Numbered from the stretch's first letter, positions 1 through 9,062 are shown. The stretch: 64,000 bases of DNA from G051903925 sp051903925 (GCF_051903925.1 NZ_CP173678.1:2170001-2234000); one strand, 5' to 3'. The notes: generated by a model not told the origin, from the sequence alone. Made by a program: numbers and translations.

Positions 1-6
1 CCCCGG

Positions 7-3000
7 TCAGCCTTCGCGCCCGATCGCCTGGGCCAGCAGCTGGTACAGCTTGCCGACATCCGACGACAGGAAGGTGGTCGACAGGTAGTCGTCATGGTCG
101 ACGTCCACCGCCCGGTCCAGCAGTTCCTCGAACTGCCGCAGGTAGCGCTGGACATAGGTGCGGAATTCGCCGTCGTCGCGGTACTTGCGGGCGATCGCCT
201 CGTGGCTGAAACGATGGCGGGCCGAGGCCAGGCGCTTGGAGAAGATCGTCTTTTCGCCCTTCACATAGCGCTTCCAGATGTCCTCCGGCACCTCGTCCTC
301 AAGCGCGCGGGTCAGGTCGATCGAGAGGGAGTTCAGCCCCTCCACGATGGCGGCGGAGCCCTTCAGCGTGATGGTGCGGCGTTCCTCGCGGTCGGCATCG
401 ACCAGGTCGCGCGTCTTGGCCTCGATCTCCTCGGCATCGGCGACCAGGGCGGCGCCCTGTTCGGCAAAGGTGGCGGCAGCGCGGGCCGCGATCTCCGCCG
501 CGGCCTGGGCCTGGGCCAGCAGCTCCTTGCCCCGGGCCTGCAGGCTGTCGCCTACCTTGGCGACAGCGTCGGCAGCCATGTCGGCGGACCGGCGCAACTC
601 GCCGCTCTGGGCGCTGACGTCCTTGATCGCACCGGCGATGGCCGCCGCCGACTTGCCTGCCTCGCCGTCCAGCGCCTGGCGTTCCTGGCGCACGGCGCCG
701 GCCGCGGAGCGGACCTGGTCGACCACGACATTGGCCGCGTTGGCGATCGCCTGCTCGTCCTGGCGCAGCATCTCGGCCGCCTCGTGGATCGCCTGGGCCG
801 CGGCCAGCAGGGCGCCGTCCAGCTGCTTCTTGTGTCCTTCCAGCGCCGCGGCGACAGTCGCGATCGACTGAACCGAGGTCTGGGCGTGCTGGGCCACCTC
901 GGCCGCGCGGGCCTGCAGGCTTTGGCTGGCGCGCGCGACATCGTCCGAGGCGCGCTCGGCAATGCCGCCCAGGCCCTTGCTCTGCTCTGCCAGCGATTCG
1001 GCCACGGCATCGACGCGGGCCGACACCCGCTCGGCCAGGGCTTCGGCCTGACCCACCTGGCGCTCGAAGGACTCGCCCAGTTGCCCGACCCGCCGCGCGA
1101 TCGTCTCTACCGCCTGGTCGAAGTCGCCCGTCTTCTGGCGCAGGACCTCGCCCAGGCGGTCGATGCGGCTGCCCGCGCGGTCGGCCCCGGCGCCCACCTC
1201 GTCCCCCTGCGCGCGAAGCGCGGAGGCGATCTGGGCGATGCGCTGCACGGCGTGGTCCGCCGCGGCCAGCAGCTCCGCCGACTGGCGCTGCAGCGCGGCA
1301 CCGCTGTCGGCGATCGACTCCTGGGTCCGACGCGAGGTGTCGATCAGCCCCTGGGCCTGGCGGTCGAACTGTCCGCCGGCCAGCTCGGTGTCCGCCGCGG
1401 CCCGGCCGGCCGCCTCGGTCAGCTGGCGGACATAGCCGGTGATCTGGCTGCCGATCTTGTCGATCTCGCCCGCGACCAGGCGCGAGACCTTGGCCAGCGT
1501 CTCGCTTTGCGCAGCAATCTTCTCCTCCAGGTCGACTGTCCGCTGCTGCGCCAGGTTGGCGGCCTGCTCGATCCGGCCGACCATGCCTTCGTAGCGCTCG
1601 GTCAGGCCGCCCATGCGGAGTTCCGCCTCGCCCGCCACGGTGCCCAGGTTGGCCGCCTGCTGGCGCAGCGCGTCGCCCGATTGCGAAACCCTGGCATTGG
1701 CCTGGATGCTGGCCTGGGTCAGTTCCTCGGCAATGCGCTTGAGCTCGCCAGCGTCGGCGCGGATGCGCTCGCCCGCCGTCTTGGTGGCGCCGTCCAGGTC
1801 CTGCGCCGCGCGCGACAGGGTGCTGCTGCTCTCCCCCAGGCGGGCCAGGGCGCGCGTGCTCGCCTCGTCCAGCGTGGTCATCTGGGTGCGGACCGAATTG
1901 CCCGCCTCCTTCAGCCAGCTGCTGGCGCCTTCGGCCGACTGGCGCACCGCGTCCGCGCCTCGGGCAAAGCCGTCGGCGGCGGTGTCGATCAGGGCCGTCG
2001 AATCGGTGATCGCCTGGGCCAGCTGGCCCGTGCGCTGGTCCAGCGTGTCGGCCAGGGTGTTGAGCTGCCCGGCGGTGCGTTCGGTCGTGGCCGTGATCGC
2101 CTCCGCCGCGCGGTCGGCGGTGTGGACGGCATAGTCGGCCTCGCGCTGGAACGCGGCCCCCAGGCCGTCCAGGCGGCCGATCGCCTCGTCCACATTGGCC
2201 ATCAGGGCCTGGCCATGGGCGCGGGCGACCTCGTCCAGGGCACCGGCATGGTCGAGCAGGCCCTGGCGCAGGGCTGCCGCCTGGGCGTCGAAGTCGCTGG
2301 CGATGGTGCCGGTGCGCTCCGCGATCTGGTGCGAGAGGGTGTGGAGTTCGGCGGCGCGCTGGCCCAGCCCGTCGCCCGCGGCTTCGGCCGCGGTGCGCGC
2401 CGCCTCGCCCGCGGCGGAGATTTCGGCCGCCCGCTCGCGATAGAGCTCGGCCACGGTGTCGACGCGCTCCAGCGCCTTGGCCGCCGCCTGGTCCAGGCCG
2501 GCGACGACGCCGTTCAGGGTGCCGGCCACGCCCTCGGCCCGGGCGGCGGCCCGCTCGCTGGCGTCGATCAGGGTCTTGGTCTGGCCGGCCAGGCTGCCGC
2601 CCGCGGCCTCGGCCCGGCGGGCTGCCTGTTCGGCATCGTTGACCAGGGTGCGCACCCGCTCGTCCAGCGCCTGGCGGATGGCGACCGCCTGGGCCTGCAC
2701 GCGGTCGGCCAGGTCGGCCACGTCGCGCGTTTCCTGCACCAGCTGGTCGCGGATCCCCTCGGCATGGCTGGCGGCCTGGCCGGAGGCCCGGACCAGCTCG
2801 CTCGCCTGGCGGCGGAAGGCGTCCTCGATCGTGCGCACCTGCGCCATCGCGAACTCACCGGCCTTCATCAGCTCCCGCGATTGCAGGCGCAGGCTGTCGC
2901 TGATCGTGGCGACGCGGCTTTCCGAGCCTTCGACCGGATAGGTCAGGTCGCGCAGCACGCCCTGGATGGTGTTGGCCATGCCGCGCAGCTCGTCCGAGCG

Positions 3001-3321
3001 GCGCAGGTAGAGCGCGACCAGCCAGACAAAGGCCAGTGGCATGAAGACGCCGATGCACAGCGCCGCCACTTCGTGCGGCAGCAGGAACGCCAGGCCCTCG
3101 AGCCCGACCGCCTGCGAGAGATAGGCCAGGCACAGGCCGACCCAGGCGGCGCTGCCCGCGATCAGGGCCATCAGGCCGATCGGCGCGCGTCGGCGTCCGC
3201 CGCCGGGCGGCGGGCGGTCGCCTGGGTCGCCGCCACGCGGCTCCGGCGGCTGGCCCTGGGGATTGGGGCTTGGGGGCTTCAGCCCCAGATGGTCAAGCTG
3301 ACGGTCCACATCGGCACTCAT
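7..3321 (-). CDS. Giant membrane-anchored coiled-coil protein
   Basis: The protein has 1104 residues. A Pro/Gly/Arg-rich tail of about 46 residues precedes two hydrophobic segments near residues 47-68 and 84-106. From about 110 to 990 it is almost unbroken Ala/Gln/Glu/Arg heptad-like sequence, so a very long coiled coil is predicted. The last 110 or so residues are different: charged, rich in aromatics and non-repetitive, and look like a folded C-terminal domain. No enzyme motif is visible. Two N-terminal membrane segments plus a long coiled coil is the layout of polarity factors such as Caulobacter TipN; that similarity is architectural only. A role in envelope or polar organisation is inferred. 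A near-complete ORF on the opposite strand is a codon-bias shadow. The stop lies 6 nt inside the window, so the gene is complete. Confidence 0.85.
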   Translation of the reverse strand: MSADVDRQLDHLGLKPPSPNPQGQPPEPRGGDPGDRPPPGGGRRRAPIGLMALIAGSAAWVGLCLAYLSQAVGLEGLAFLLPHEVAALCIGVFMPLAFVWLVALYLRRSDELRGMANTIQGVLRDLTYPVEGSESRVATISDSLRLQSRELMKAGEFAMAQVRTIEDAFRRQASELVRASGQAASHAEGIRDQLVQETRDVADLADRVQAQAVAIRQALDERVRTLVNDAEQAARRAEAAGGSLAGQTKTLIDASERAAARAEGVAGTLNGVVAGLDQAAAKALERVDTVAELYRERAAEISAAGEAARTAAEAAGDGLGQRAAELHTLSHQIAERTGTIASDFDAQAAALRQGLLDHAGALDEVARAHGQALMANVDEAIGRLDGLGAAFQREADYAVHTADRAAEAITATTERTAGQLNTLADTLDQRTGQLAQAITDSTALIDTAADGFARGADAVRQSAEGASSWLKEAGNSVRTQMTTLDEASTRALARLGESSSTLSRAAQDLDGATKTAGERIRADAGELKRIAEELTQASIQANARVSQSGDALRQQAANLGTVAGEAELRMGGLTERYEGMVGRIEQAANLAQQRTVDLEEKIAAQSETLAKVSRLVAGEIDKIGSQITGYVRQLTEAAGRAAADTELAGGQFDRQAQGLIDTSRRTQESIADSGAALQRQSAELLAAADHAVQRIAQIASALRAQGDEVGAGADRAGSRIDRLGEVLRQKTGDFDQAVETIARRVGQLGESFERQVGQAEALAERVSARVDAVAESLAEQSKGLGGIAERASDDVARASQSLQARAAEVAQHAQTSVQSIATVAAALEGHKKQLDGALLAAAQAIHEAAEMLRQDEQAIANAANVVVDQVRSAAGAVRQERQALDGEAGKSAAAIAGAIKDVSAQSGELRRSADMAADAVAKVGDSLQARGKELLAQAQAAAEIAARAAATFAEQGAALVADAEEIEAKTRDLVDADREERRTITLKGSAAIVEGLNSLSIDLTRALEDEVPEDIWKRYVKGEKTIFSKRLASARHRFSHEAIARKYRDDGEFRTYVQRYLRQFEELLDRAVDVDHDDYLSTTFLSSDVGKLYQLLAQAIGREG

Positions 3322-3529
3322 CTGTGGCTTGGGCTCCCCGTCCGACGCCGCACTGTCCGCAACACAACCCTGGCGGCCGGCGGCGCTGGCGACGGCCCAT
3401 CGTGATTCGACCGCCGATTCTACGCGCGACTGCGCGGAACGCGTAGACTTCGCCCCCGATGGACCAGAAAATGCCGGGCGAGACCTTTGCCCTGGCCGGT
3501 GCCAGGGGCGCGAATGACTGGGTGATGCG

Positions 3530-4228
3530 ATGATCTCCCTGGCCGCTGCTGCCGTGTTCTTCCTGGCCGTTCACATCCTGGTCCCTGGCACCGCCCTGCG
3601 CGGGCGCCTGGTTGGCCTGCTGGGAGCGCCGGCGTACCAAGGGCTGTTCTCCGTCGTCTCGATCCTGGGCATCGCCTGGCTGGCCTGGGCCTACAACCAG
3701 GCCGCCTATGGTCCGTTCCTGTGGGGGGAACTGCCCGGTTCGCGCCACCTGGCGATGACGCTGATGCTGCCGGTGTTCATCCTGTTCTTCTCGGGCCTGA
3801 TGACGCGCAACCCCACGGCGGTGGGGCAGGAGGCGACGCTGGAACGGGCGGAGCCCGCCCGCGGCGTGCTGCGTATCACGCGCCATCCCTTCATGTGGTC
3901 GGTCGTCGCGTGGTCGGTGCTGCACCTGCTGGCTAATGGTGACGGCGCATCGCTGATCCTGTTCGGCACGATGCTGGTGCTGGCGCTGTGGGGACCGCTG
4001 CTGATCGACCGGCGCCGCGCCGCCACGCACGGCGCGGCGTGGCAGCGCTTTGCGGCAATCACCTCGAACGTGCCCTTTGCGGCGATCCTGGGCGGCCGCA
4101 ATCGCCTGGCGCTGGGCGAGATCGCCTGGTGGCATTGGCTGGGTGGTATCGCGTTGTGGGCGCTTGTCCTGCTCTTCCACGGCGACATTCTTGGCGTTCC
4201 CGTGATCGACCGCGGCGCCCTGTTCTGA
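3530..4228 (+). CDS. NnrU family membrane protein
   Basis: This 232-residue protein is strongly hydrophobic, with about six membrane-spanning stretches. The N-terminal segment with HILVPG, the central TRNPTAVGQE and the ITRHPFMW motif are typical of the NnrU family. NnrU was named from nitrogen-oxide reductase gene clusters, but many homologues, this one included, lie far from any denitrification gene, so the role here is unknown. ISC1926-type or isoprenylcysteine methyltransferase-like folds are distant relatives through the RHPxxW motif. The start ATG has only a weak ribosome binding site. A GC-rich hairpin follows 54 nt after the stop. Confidence 0.85.
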   Translation: MISLAAAAVFFLAVHILVPGTALRGRLVGLLGAPAYQGLFSVVSILGIAWLAWAYNQAAYGPFLWGELPGSRHLAMTLMLPVFILFFSGLMTRNPTAVGQEATLERAEPARGVLRITRHPFMWSVVAWSVLHLLANGDGASLILFGTMLVLALWGPLLIDRRRAATHGAAWQRFAAITSNVPFAAILGGRNRLALGEIAWWHWLGGIALWALVLLFHGDILGVPVIDRGALF

Positions 4229-4281
4229 GCAAGGGGCCTAAGGACCGGCCCCGAGGCCCGGCCGTGCGGCCCGATAATGAA

Positions 4282-4312
4282 AGGCCCCGCATCGGGCAGC
4301 GATGCGGGGCCT
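4282..4312 (+). terminator. Hairpin after NnrU gene
   Basis: A perfect 13-bp inverted repeat (4282-4294 and 4300-4312) with a 5-nt loop lies between nnrU and the small gene on the other strand. The tail on the + strand is only mildly T-rich, while three A residues precede it, giving a short T run on the - strand. It could work in either direction as a weak intrinsic terminator. Confidence 0.55.
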
Positions 4313-4408
4313 GAGTCTGTTGGGTCTTCCTGTCGATCTTTCGGCCCTGTCCCCGCCAAAGGCGCAGGACCAGGCCGTGTGTTTTGCCAGCCGCGACGCG
4401 GATCCCTT

Positions 4409-4480
4409 CTAGAAGAGACCCACCACGACCAGCAGGCAGAACATGAAGGCGGCCCCAGTCATCAAGGTATCGATCGCCAT
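4409..4480 (-). CDS. 23-residue single-pass membrane microprotein
   Basis: A short ORF reads MAIDTLMTGAAFMFCLLVVV and then three more residues (GLF) before TAG. An AGGGAGG ribosome binding site lies 6 nt upstream of the ATG, one of the better ones in this region. Nearly the whole peptide is hydrophobic and long enough to cross the membrane once, with a short polar N terminus. I do not recognise the family. Comparable microproteins serve as accessory subunits of oxidases or transporters (CydX, KdpF, MetS types), but no partner is adjacent. The gene sits alone, with the upstream SDR reading the same way. It could be a chance ORF, though the ribosome binding site and composition argue against that. 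Confidence 0.5.
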   Translation of the reverse strand: MAIDTLMTGAAFMFCLLVVVGLF

Positions 4481-4570
4481 TCCAGCCTCCCTTGATGTTT
4501 CGTTCATCGTGACGGCATCAACGCACGGGCACAAGAAATCGCTCCTGTTGCAGCGCCGCAACGCGCGGCC

Positions 4571-5239
4571 TTACCAAGCGAGGGGCGAGCCGTCATATTT
4601 CAAGTACTTGCCGCTATCCTCTAGCGTCAGAGTCGAGATTGTGCGGCGCAGCGCCTCTACACTTTCTTGTGAACTCAGCGGCGCGTTCGGTCCCCCCATG
4701 TCGGTGCGGACCCAGCCGGGGTCCAACGCCACCGTCGTGACGCCCCGCTCCCTGAGGTCCTGGGCCAGGAGCCGGACCAGCATGTTGAGCGCCGCCTTGG
4801 ACGTGCGATAGGCATAGAAGCCGGGTCCCGTCCCGGCGATCGACGCCATGGAGGACGAGATCGCGACGAAGCGGCCCTTGGCCCGCGCCAAATGCGGGAC
4901 CAGGCCCTGGATCAGGCGCATGGGGGCGATCGTGTTGACCTGGAAGGTCTGCGCCCAGGCGTCATAGTCCATGCCGGCCAGGGTCTGCTGAGCCGGGCCA
5001 TAGACGCCGGCATTGGCGATCACGAGGTCCAGCGACACGTCGCTGAGGTCCAGCGCCAGGCGCTCCATCGCCGCCTGGTCGGTCACGTCGCCTTCGTAGT
5101 GGCGGATGTTCAGCGTCGCCTGCGGTCCGCGCGCCGGATTGCGGGCCAGCGCGTGGACCGTCCAGCCGTCCTCGGCATAGGCCCTGGCGAATTCCAGGCC
5201 GATGCCCCGGCTGGTGCCGGTGATCAGTACGTGCGGCAT
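4571..5239 (-). CDS. Short-chain dehydrogenase, C-factor type
   Basis: A 222-residue classical SDR. The N terminus holds the NAD(P)-binding GTSRGIG motif (residues 8-14), then NAG, and an active site with the conserved Ser and YRTSK. The overall length and the sequence around GVYGP resemble the C-factor/CsgA-like SDR group. Substrate cannot be read from sequence. It stands alone; the membrane microprotein lies 90 nt downstream on the same strand, and the binding-protein gene beyond it is upstream in the same direction. No regulatory signal was seen. Confidence 0.85.
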   Translation of the reverse strand: MPHVLITGTSRGIGLEFARAYAEDGWTVHALARNPARGPQATLNIRHYEGDVTDQAAMERLALDLSDVSLDLVIANAGVYGPAQQTLAGMDYDAWAQTFQVNTIAPMRLIQGLVPHLARAKGRFVAISSSMASIAGTGPGFYAYRTSKAALNMLVRLLAQDLRERGVTTVALDPGWVRTDMGGPNAPLSSQESVEALRRTISTLTLEDSGKYLKYDGSPLAW

Positions 5240-5319
5240 GTCCCGTGTCCTTTCCTGGGCCGTGCGGGGCGGCGGCCTTGACCAGGAACGCTAATGGCGA
5301 AGGGGGCCGCGCGTTGCCT

Positions 5320-6123
5320 CTACTCGGCGCCGTAGACGTCGAAGGTGAAATAGCGGTCGTTGATCACGCGATAGGTGCCGTCGCGACGGATCTGCTGGAT
5401 CGCGGCGTTCAGGCGCTCGCGCAGGGCATCGTCGCCGGGCCGCACGGCGAAGCCGACGCCGTCGCCCATGATCGGATCGACGATTGGCGGGCCCTTCTGC
5501 TCGAACGCCGCCCCCTCGGGCGTGGAGAGCAGCGAGTCATAGACACTGAGCGAGTCGGCCAGGAGCAGGTCGACATCGCCCTTGACCAGGGCGCGGTTGG
5601 CCTCGGCCTGGGTGTCGAACGTGCGGATCGCCAGGACGTCGCCGAACTTCGCCTGGACGAAGTTGAAGTGGATGGTCAGGACCTGCACCCCCACCGAACG
5701 GCCCTTCAGGCCCGTGCGGTCGAGCGCGATGGCCTGGTCGCGGCGGCCGACGAACCAGGCCGGGGTGTTGTAGTAGGGCTCGCTGAAGTCGACCTTGCGG
5801 CGGCGCTCGGCGGTGATCGACATGCTCGCGGCGATCGCGTCGAAGCGACCGTCCCGGAGCGCCGGGATGATCGTCTCCCACGGCTCGACGACCCAGGTGC
5901 AGTCCAGCCGGGCGGCCGCGCACACGGCCTGGGCCAGGTCGATTTCGAACCCGCGCAGCTGCCCGTCCTCATCGACCCAGGTGAAGGGGGGATAGGCTTC
6001 CGGCGTGGTGCCCAGGCGGATCGCGCGGCCCTCGGCCTGGGCCGCCTTGCCGGCGGCCAGTGCCACCAGGGCGAGAGTCGCCAGCACAAGAGTCGCCAGC
6101 ACCGGTCCCGCGATCCGCCGCAT
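5320..6123 (-). CDS. Periplasmic amino-acid-type solute-binding protein
   Basis: This is a family 3 ABC-type solute-binding protein of 267 residues. I chose the ATG at 6123 because it begins a clear signal peptide (Arg-Arg, then about 20 hydrophobic residues ending near AAQA) behind a G-rich ribosome binding site; the reading frame is open 23 codons further upstream. The mature protein has the family signature around SMSITAERRRKVDFSEPYY and an RDGTYRVINDRYF-type end. Ligands of this family are amino acids or related organic acids. No permease or ATPase gene is adjacent, so it is an orphan binding component or acts with a system elsewhere. Confidence 0.85.
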   Translation of the reverse strand: MRRIAGPVLATLVLATLALVALAAGKAAQAEGRAIRLGTTPEAYPPFTWVDEDGQLRGFEIDLAQAVCAAARLDCTWVVEPWETIIPALRDGRFDAIAASMSITAERRRKVDFSEPYYNTPAWFVGRRDQAIALDRTGLKGRSVGVQVLTIHFNFVQAKFGDVLAIRTFDTQAEANRALVKGDVDLLLADSLSVYDSLLSTPEGAAFEQKGPPIVDPIMGDGVGFAVRPGDDALRERLNAAIQQIRRDGTYRVINDRYFTFDVYGAE

Positions 6124-6204
6124 CGCCCCCACGTCCCCACACTCCCTCAGTCCCCGGACGGGATCTTGGAAGCAATAGCCCCCTGGCCGCAAGCGCAGGG
6201 GCGG

Positions 6205-6753
6205 TCAGAAGCGTGCGGGAAAGGTCCAGGCGCCATCGGCGGGGGGCAGGCCGCGCGGCTCCGGGTTCAGCAGGGCCTGGAACGCCTGGTGGCCGACCGG
6301 CCAGCGGCTGCGCAGATACGCGATCACGGCCCAGACCTCGTCCGCCGTCATGCGGTCGGCAAAGCCGGGCATCGGGCTCAGCACGCCGGCGGTGCCGGCT
6401 TCGGGACCGCGGGCGATGATCGCGAACAGGGCGGCATCGGCGCGCTGCCAGGCGGGGCCGCTGGCATCCAGCGGTGGCGCCGCGACCGAGCCATCGGGTC
6501 TGGGCTGCTGCCAGCCCGGTTGACCGGCCAGGTCGGCGCCGTGGCACGTGGCGCAATGAGCCTGCGCCAGGCGGGCGCCCTGCTGCACCAGGGTCGCGTT
6601 GCCGGCATCGGGCCAGGCCGCCGCGCTGGGTGCCGCCTCCACCCGCAGCACGGCCCAGGCCCCCAGGCTGGTCAGCGCGCAGGCCAGGGCCAGGACGGGG
6701 AGGGCGAGACGGGGAAGGGCGAGCAACCCGCGCCCGGGCTTGCGCCGCCTCAT
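6205..6753 (-). CDS. Membrane-anchored c-type cytochrome
   Basis: The protein has 182 residues. An Arg-rich start and a hydrophobic segment at about residues 10-36 form a signal anchor, and a single haem motif CATCH lies at 67-71. Met130, in the LSPMPGF stretch, is the probable sixth ligand. The fold is a class I cytochrome c. Its ATG overlaps the stop of the SCO gene upstream (ATGA), so the two are almost certainly translated together and may work together in copper delivery or electron supply to an oxidase. No oxidase subunit is in the window. Confidence 0.85.
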   Translation of the reverse strand: MRRRKPGRGLLALPRLALPVLALACALTSLGAWAVLRVEAAPSAAAWPDAGNATLVQQGARLAQAHCATCHGADLAGQPGWQQPRPDGSVAAPPLDASGPAWQRADAALFAIIARGPEAGTAGVLSPMPGFADRMTADEVWAVIAYLRSRWPVGHQAFQALLNPEPRGLPPADGAWTFPARF

Positions 6754-7409
6754 GTCGTTCCCGCCGACAGCGGAACCGGAGTCGCCACCGGACCAAGCAG
6801 GTCGCGCAGCACCTCCGCCATGACGACGCCGGGCGTGCCGGGACCGAACAGCCGCACCAGGCGCCCGCTGGGGGCGACCAGGAAGGCGGCCGGCGTGCTG
6901 CGCCGGGCCGGCCGCGGCGCGGCGGCGTCCGGGGCCCCCGCACCCTGCGCCGGCGCGGGACCCGTCTCCTCGACCCCGACATGGAAGGCGCGCATGGCCT
7001 GGTCCACCTGGGCCTGGCTGCCAGTCAGGGGCACGATGCGGCCATCGAAGGTGGCGGCAAAACTGGCAAGGTCCTCCACGCTGTCGCGGCCGGGGTCGAT
7101 CGTGACGAACAGCGCCTCGACCCGGCTGGTGTCCTCGCCCAGGGCGTCCAGCGCCTCGGCCAGTTCGGCCAGCGCCTCCATGCAGATGTCGCTGCAGCCG
7201 GCGTGGCCGAACACGACCAGGCGCCAGCGGTCCTGCGTCGGCCGCTCGGTCACCACCTGGCCCTGTGGCCCCACCAGGGCAAAGGGAGCGATCGCCAGGC
7301 CCGGCGCTGGCGGCGCGGGGTCCGGCGCCAGCAGGCGCAGGCCCAGGGCGATGCCGGCCCCCAGGCACAGCACCGCAAGGATGGGCAGGATCAGTCGACG
7401 CACATGCAT
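6750..7409 (-). CDS. SCO1/SenC family protein, atypical ligand set
   Basis: A 219-residue SCO family protein with an N-terminal membrane anchor (about residues 5-27) and a thioredoxin-like periplasmic domain. The CxxxC copper site is present (Cys72, Cys76). The histidine that completes the copper site in SCO proteins should fall in the segment before AAFLVAP, where this protein has RRST (Ser171) after a Pro/Ala-rich insert. It may therefore act as a thiol-disulfide reductase or an altered copper chaperone. A second SCO protein in the window (21480-22070) keeps the histidine. It is translationally coupled to the downstream cytochrome c gene. Confidence 0.85.
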   Translation of the reverse strand: MHVRRLILPILAVLCLGAGIALGLRLLAPDPAPPAPGLAIAPFALVGPQGQVVTERPTQDRWRLVVFGHAGCSDICMEALAELAEALDALGEDTSRVEALFVTIDPGRDSVEDLASFAATFDGRIVPLTGSQAQVDQAMRAFHVGVEETGPAPAQGAGAPDAAAPRPARRSTPAAFLVAPSGRLVRLFGPGTPGVVMAEVLRDLLGPVATPVPLSAGTT

Positions 7410-7485
7410 CGACCTGTCCTAGCCTGTTTCGCGCGGCCGCGCACCCGCCAGCGGCGGCGTGCCTCAGCGCGCCGCAAGCCGCCGC

Positions 7486-8322
7486 TCAGGCGGCCAGGGG
7501 CACGCCCTCGATGGTGATGCGGTGCATCACGCGGCGCTCGCCGTGATAGTCGTTCTCGGCCTTGTGCCAGGTGGCGCGGTTGTCCCAGAAGGCAACCGAG
7601 CCGGGGCGCCACTGGAAGCGGATCGCATGCTCCGGCCGCATCGCGTGCTCGAACAGCGCGTGCAGCAGGGGGCGGCTCTCCTCCTCGGTCTGGCCATCGA
7701 AGCGGACGGTGAAGCCCGGATTGACATAGAGGACGGGCCGGCCATTGGCGGGGTGGCGGATCACGACCGGGTGCACGGTGTCATGCGTCGCCATGTGGGC
7801 ATTCTTCATGCCCGTATCCTTGGCATAGGCCGACTTGGCGCCAAAGGCGTGCGCCGTCGAGTGGACGGCCTTCAGGTCGGCGATGCGCGCCTTCATCTCG
7901 TCCGGCAGCGTCTCATAGGCATGGACCATGCTGGCGAAGAGCGTATCGCCACCGGACGGCGGCAGGTCGCGGGCGACCAGGATCGAGCCCAGCGCCGGTT
8001 CCAGGTCATAGGAATGGTCGGTATGCCAGCCGCCGCCGATGTTCATCGTCTGGTCCGGCTCCTTCCGCACCTCGGCGATCATCGGGTAGTCGGCCACGGT
8101 GCGGAAGAAGCGGTTGATGTTGATCGGACCGAACCGCTCCGCCAGCGCGACGTGCTGGTCGGGTGTCAGGCGCTGGTCGCGGAAGAAGACGACGCCATGC
8201 TCGTCCAGTGCCTCGCGGATCAGGCGGGCCAGGGCGCCATCGGGGCGGGACAGGTCCACGCCCAGGATCTCCGCGCCGACGCGGGCCCCAACCTTGCGGA
8301 TCTCGATCGTTGCCGTGCCCAT
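7486..8322 (-). CDS. TauD/TfdA family Fe(II)/2-oxoglutarate dioxygenase
   Basis: A 278-residue dioxygenase with the full iron triad: HTD at residues 100-102 and a distal His253 in WDNRATWH, plus an arginine about 11 residues later for 2-oxoglutarate. The family hydroxylates taurine, 2,4-D, alkyl sulfates and many other acids; the substrate here is not readable. The start is just 68 bp from a divergently read TetR regulator, which probably controls it. No transporter or sulfite-handling gene is adjacent. Confidence 0.9.
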   Translation of the reverse strand: MGTATIEIRKVGARVGAEILGVDLSRPDGALARLIREALDEHGVVFFRDQRLTPDQHVALAERFGPININRFFRTVADYPMIAEVRKEPDQTMNIGGGWHTDHSYDLEPALGSILVARDLPPSGGDTLFASMVHAYETLPDEMKARIADLKAVHSTAHAFGAKSAYAKDTGMKNAHMATHDTVHPVVIRHPANGRPVLYVNPGFTVRFDGQTEEESRPLLHALFEHAMRPEHAIRFQWRPGSVAFWDNRATWHKAENDYHGERRVMHRITIEGVPLAA

Positions 8323-8390
8323 CGCTGTTCCCTCTCGCCTTCTTGTGCGGCATAGTGATGATATAGAAACGATAGTTCGGATTCTTTTTC

Positions 8391-9062
8391 TTGTCCAGCG
8401 TCATCGCAGACCAACCGCATATCGCTGATTTCGACCTGGGGGACACGGTCCTGCCCGGGGTGACGCCCGCGCGCCAGAAGCGCAGTCAGGACACGATGCG
8501 CGCCCTGCTCCAGGCCGGGGAGGGGATCCTGCGCCGCGGCGGCTATGACGACCTGTCGATCGATGGCCTGTGCAACGCGATCGGGGCGAGCGTCGGCGCC
8601 TTCTATGCCCGGTTCGAGAGCAAGGACGCCTTCCTGAACGCGCTCGAGCACCTGGCCCTGGCCCATTCCGTGGGCCTGGGGCGGCAGGCCCTGGCCGCCG
8701 CCGCGACGGCGGGCGATGTGCAGACGATTTGCCGCATCCTGGTCGAGGCGCATGTCGGCTGGATGCGCGCGCACGAGGGGACGATGCGGGCCGCCCTGCA
8801 GCGCAGCTCCACCGACCATAGCCGCTGGGCCCCGTTCAAGGCCCAGGGGCAGACCCTGGTCAGAGCGGCGATCCCCTTGCTGCTCAAGGCGATGACGCCC
8901 GCGGACGAGGCGGCGTCGGCGTTGCGGATCGCGATCGCCTACCAGGTCCTGTTCGGGGTCCTGGTGAACATCGTGCTGAACGATCCCGGGCCGTTGCGCC
9001 TGCGCGATGCCGCGCTGGAGGACGAACTGACCACGATCATGGTGCGCAGCCTGGCGTCGTGA
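8391..9062 (+). CDS. TetR family regulator
   Basis: A TetR-type protein with the N-terminal helix-turn-helix around residues 30-75 (DLSIDGLCNAIGASVGAFY is the recognition region) and an all-helical ligand domain. The start is uncertain. An in-frame TAG lies 18 nt before TTG 8391, which gives 223 residues and has no good ribosome binding site. A GTG 24 codons later (near 8460) would still keep the whole DNA-binding domain. It is divergent from the TauD-type dioxygenase, separated by a visibly AT-rich 68-bp spacer, and is the likely repressor of that gene and itself. Confidence 0.85.
   Translation: MSSVIADQPHIADFDLGDTVLPGVTPARQKRSQDTMRALLQAGEGILRRGGYDDLSIDGLCNAIGASVGAFYARFESKDAFLNALEHLALAHSVGLGRQALAAAATAGDVQTICRILVEAHVGWMRAHEGTMRAALQRSSTDHSRWAPFKAQGQTLVRAAIPLLLKAMTPADEAASALRIAIAYQVLFGVLVNIVLNDPGPLRLRDAALEDELTTIMVRSLAS

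Noticed and set aside
94..3405. A 1103-codon open frame on the + strand opposite the coiled-coil gene
   Set aside because: The - strand product has membrane helices, heptads and a folded end, while the + strand translation is low-complexity Arg/Gly/Ala/Leu-rich without motifs. It is a codon-bias shadow in high-GC DNA.
4409..4480. Naming the microprotein CydX, KdpF or MetS
   Set aside because: No partner oxidase, potassium pump or transporter is adjacent, and the sequence has no feature specific to any of them.
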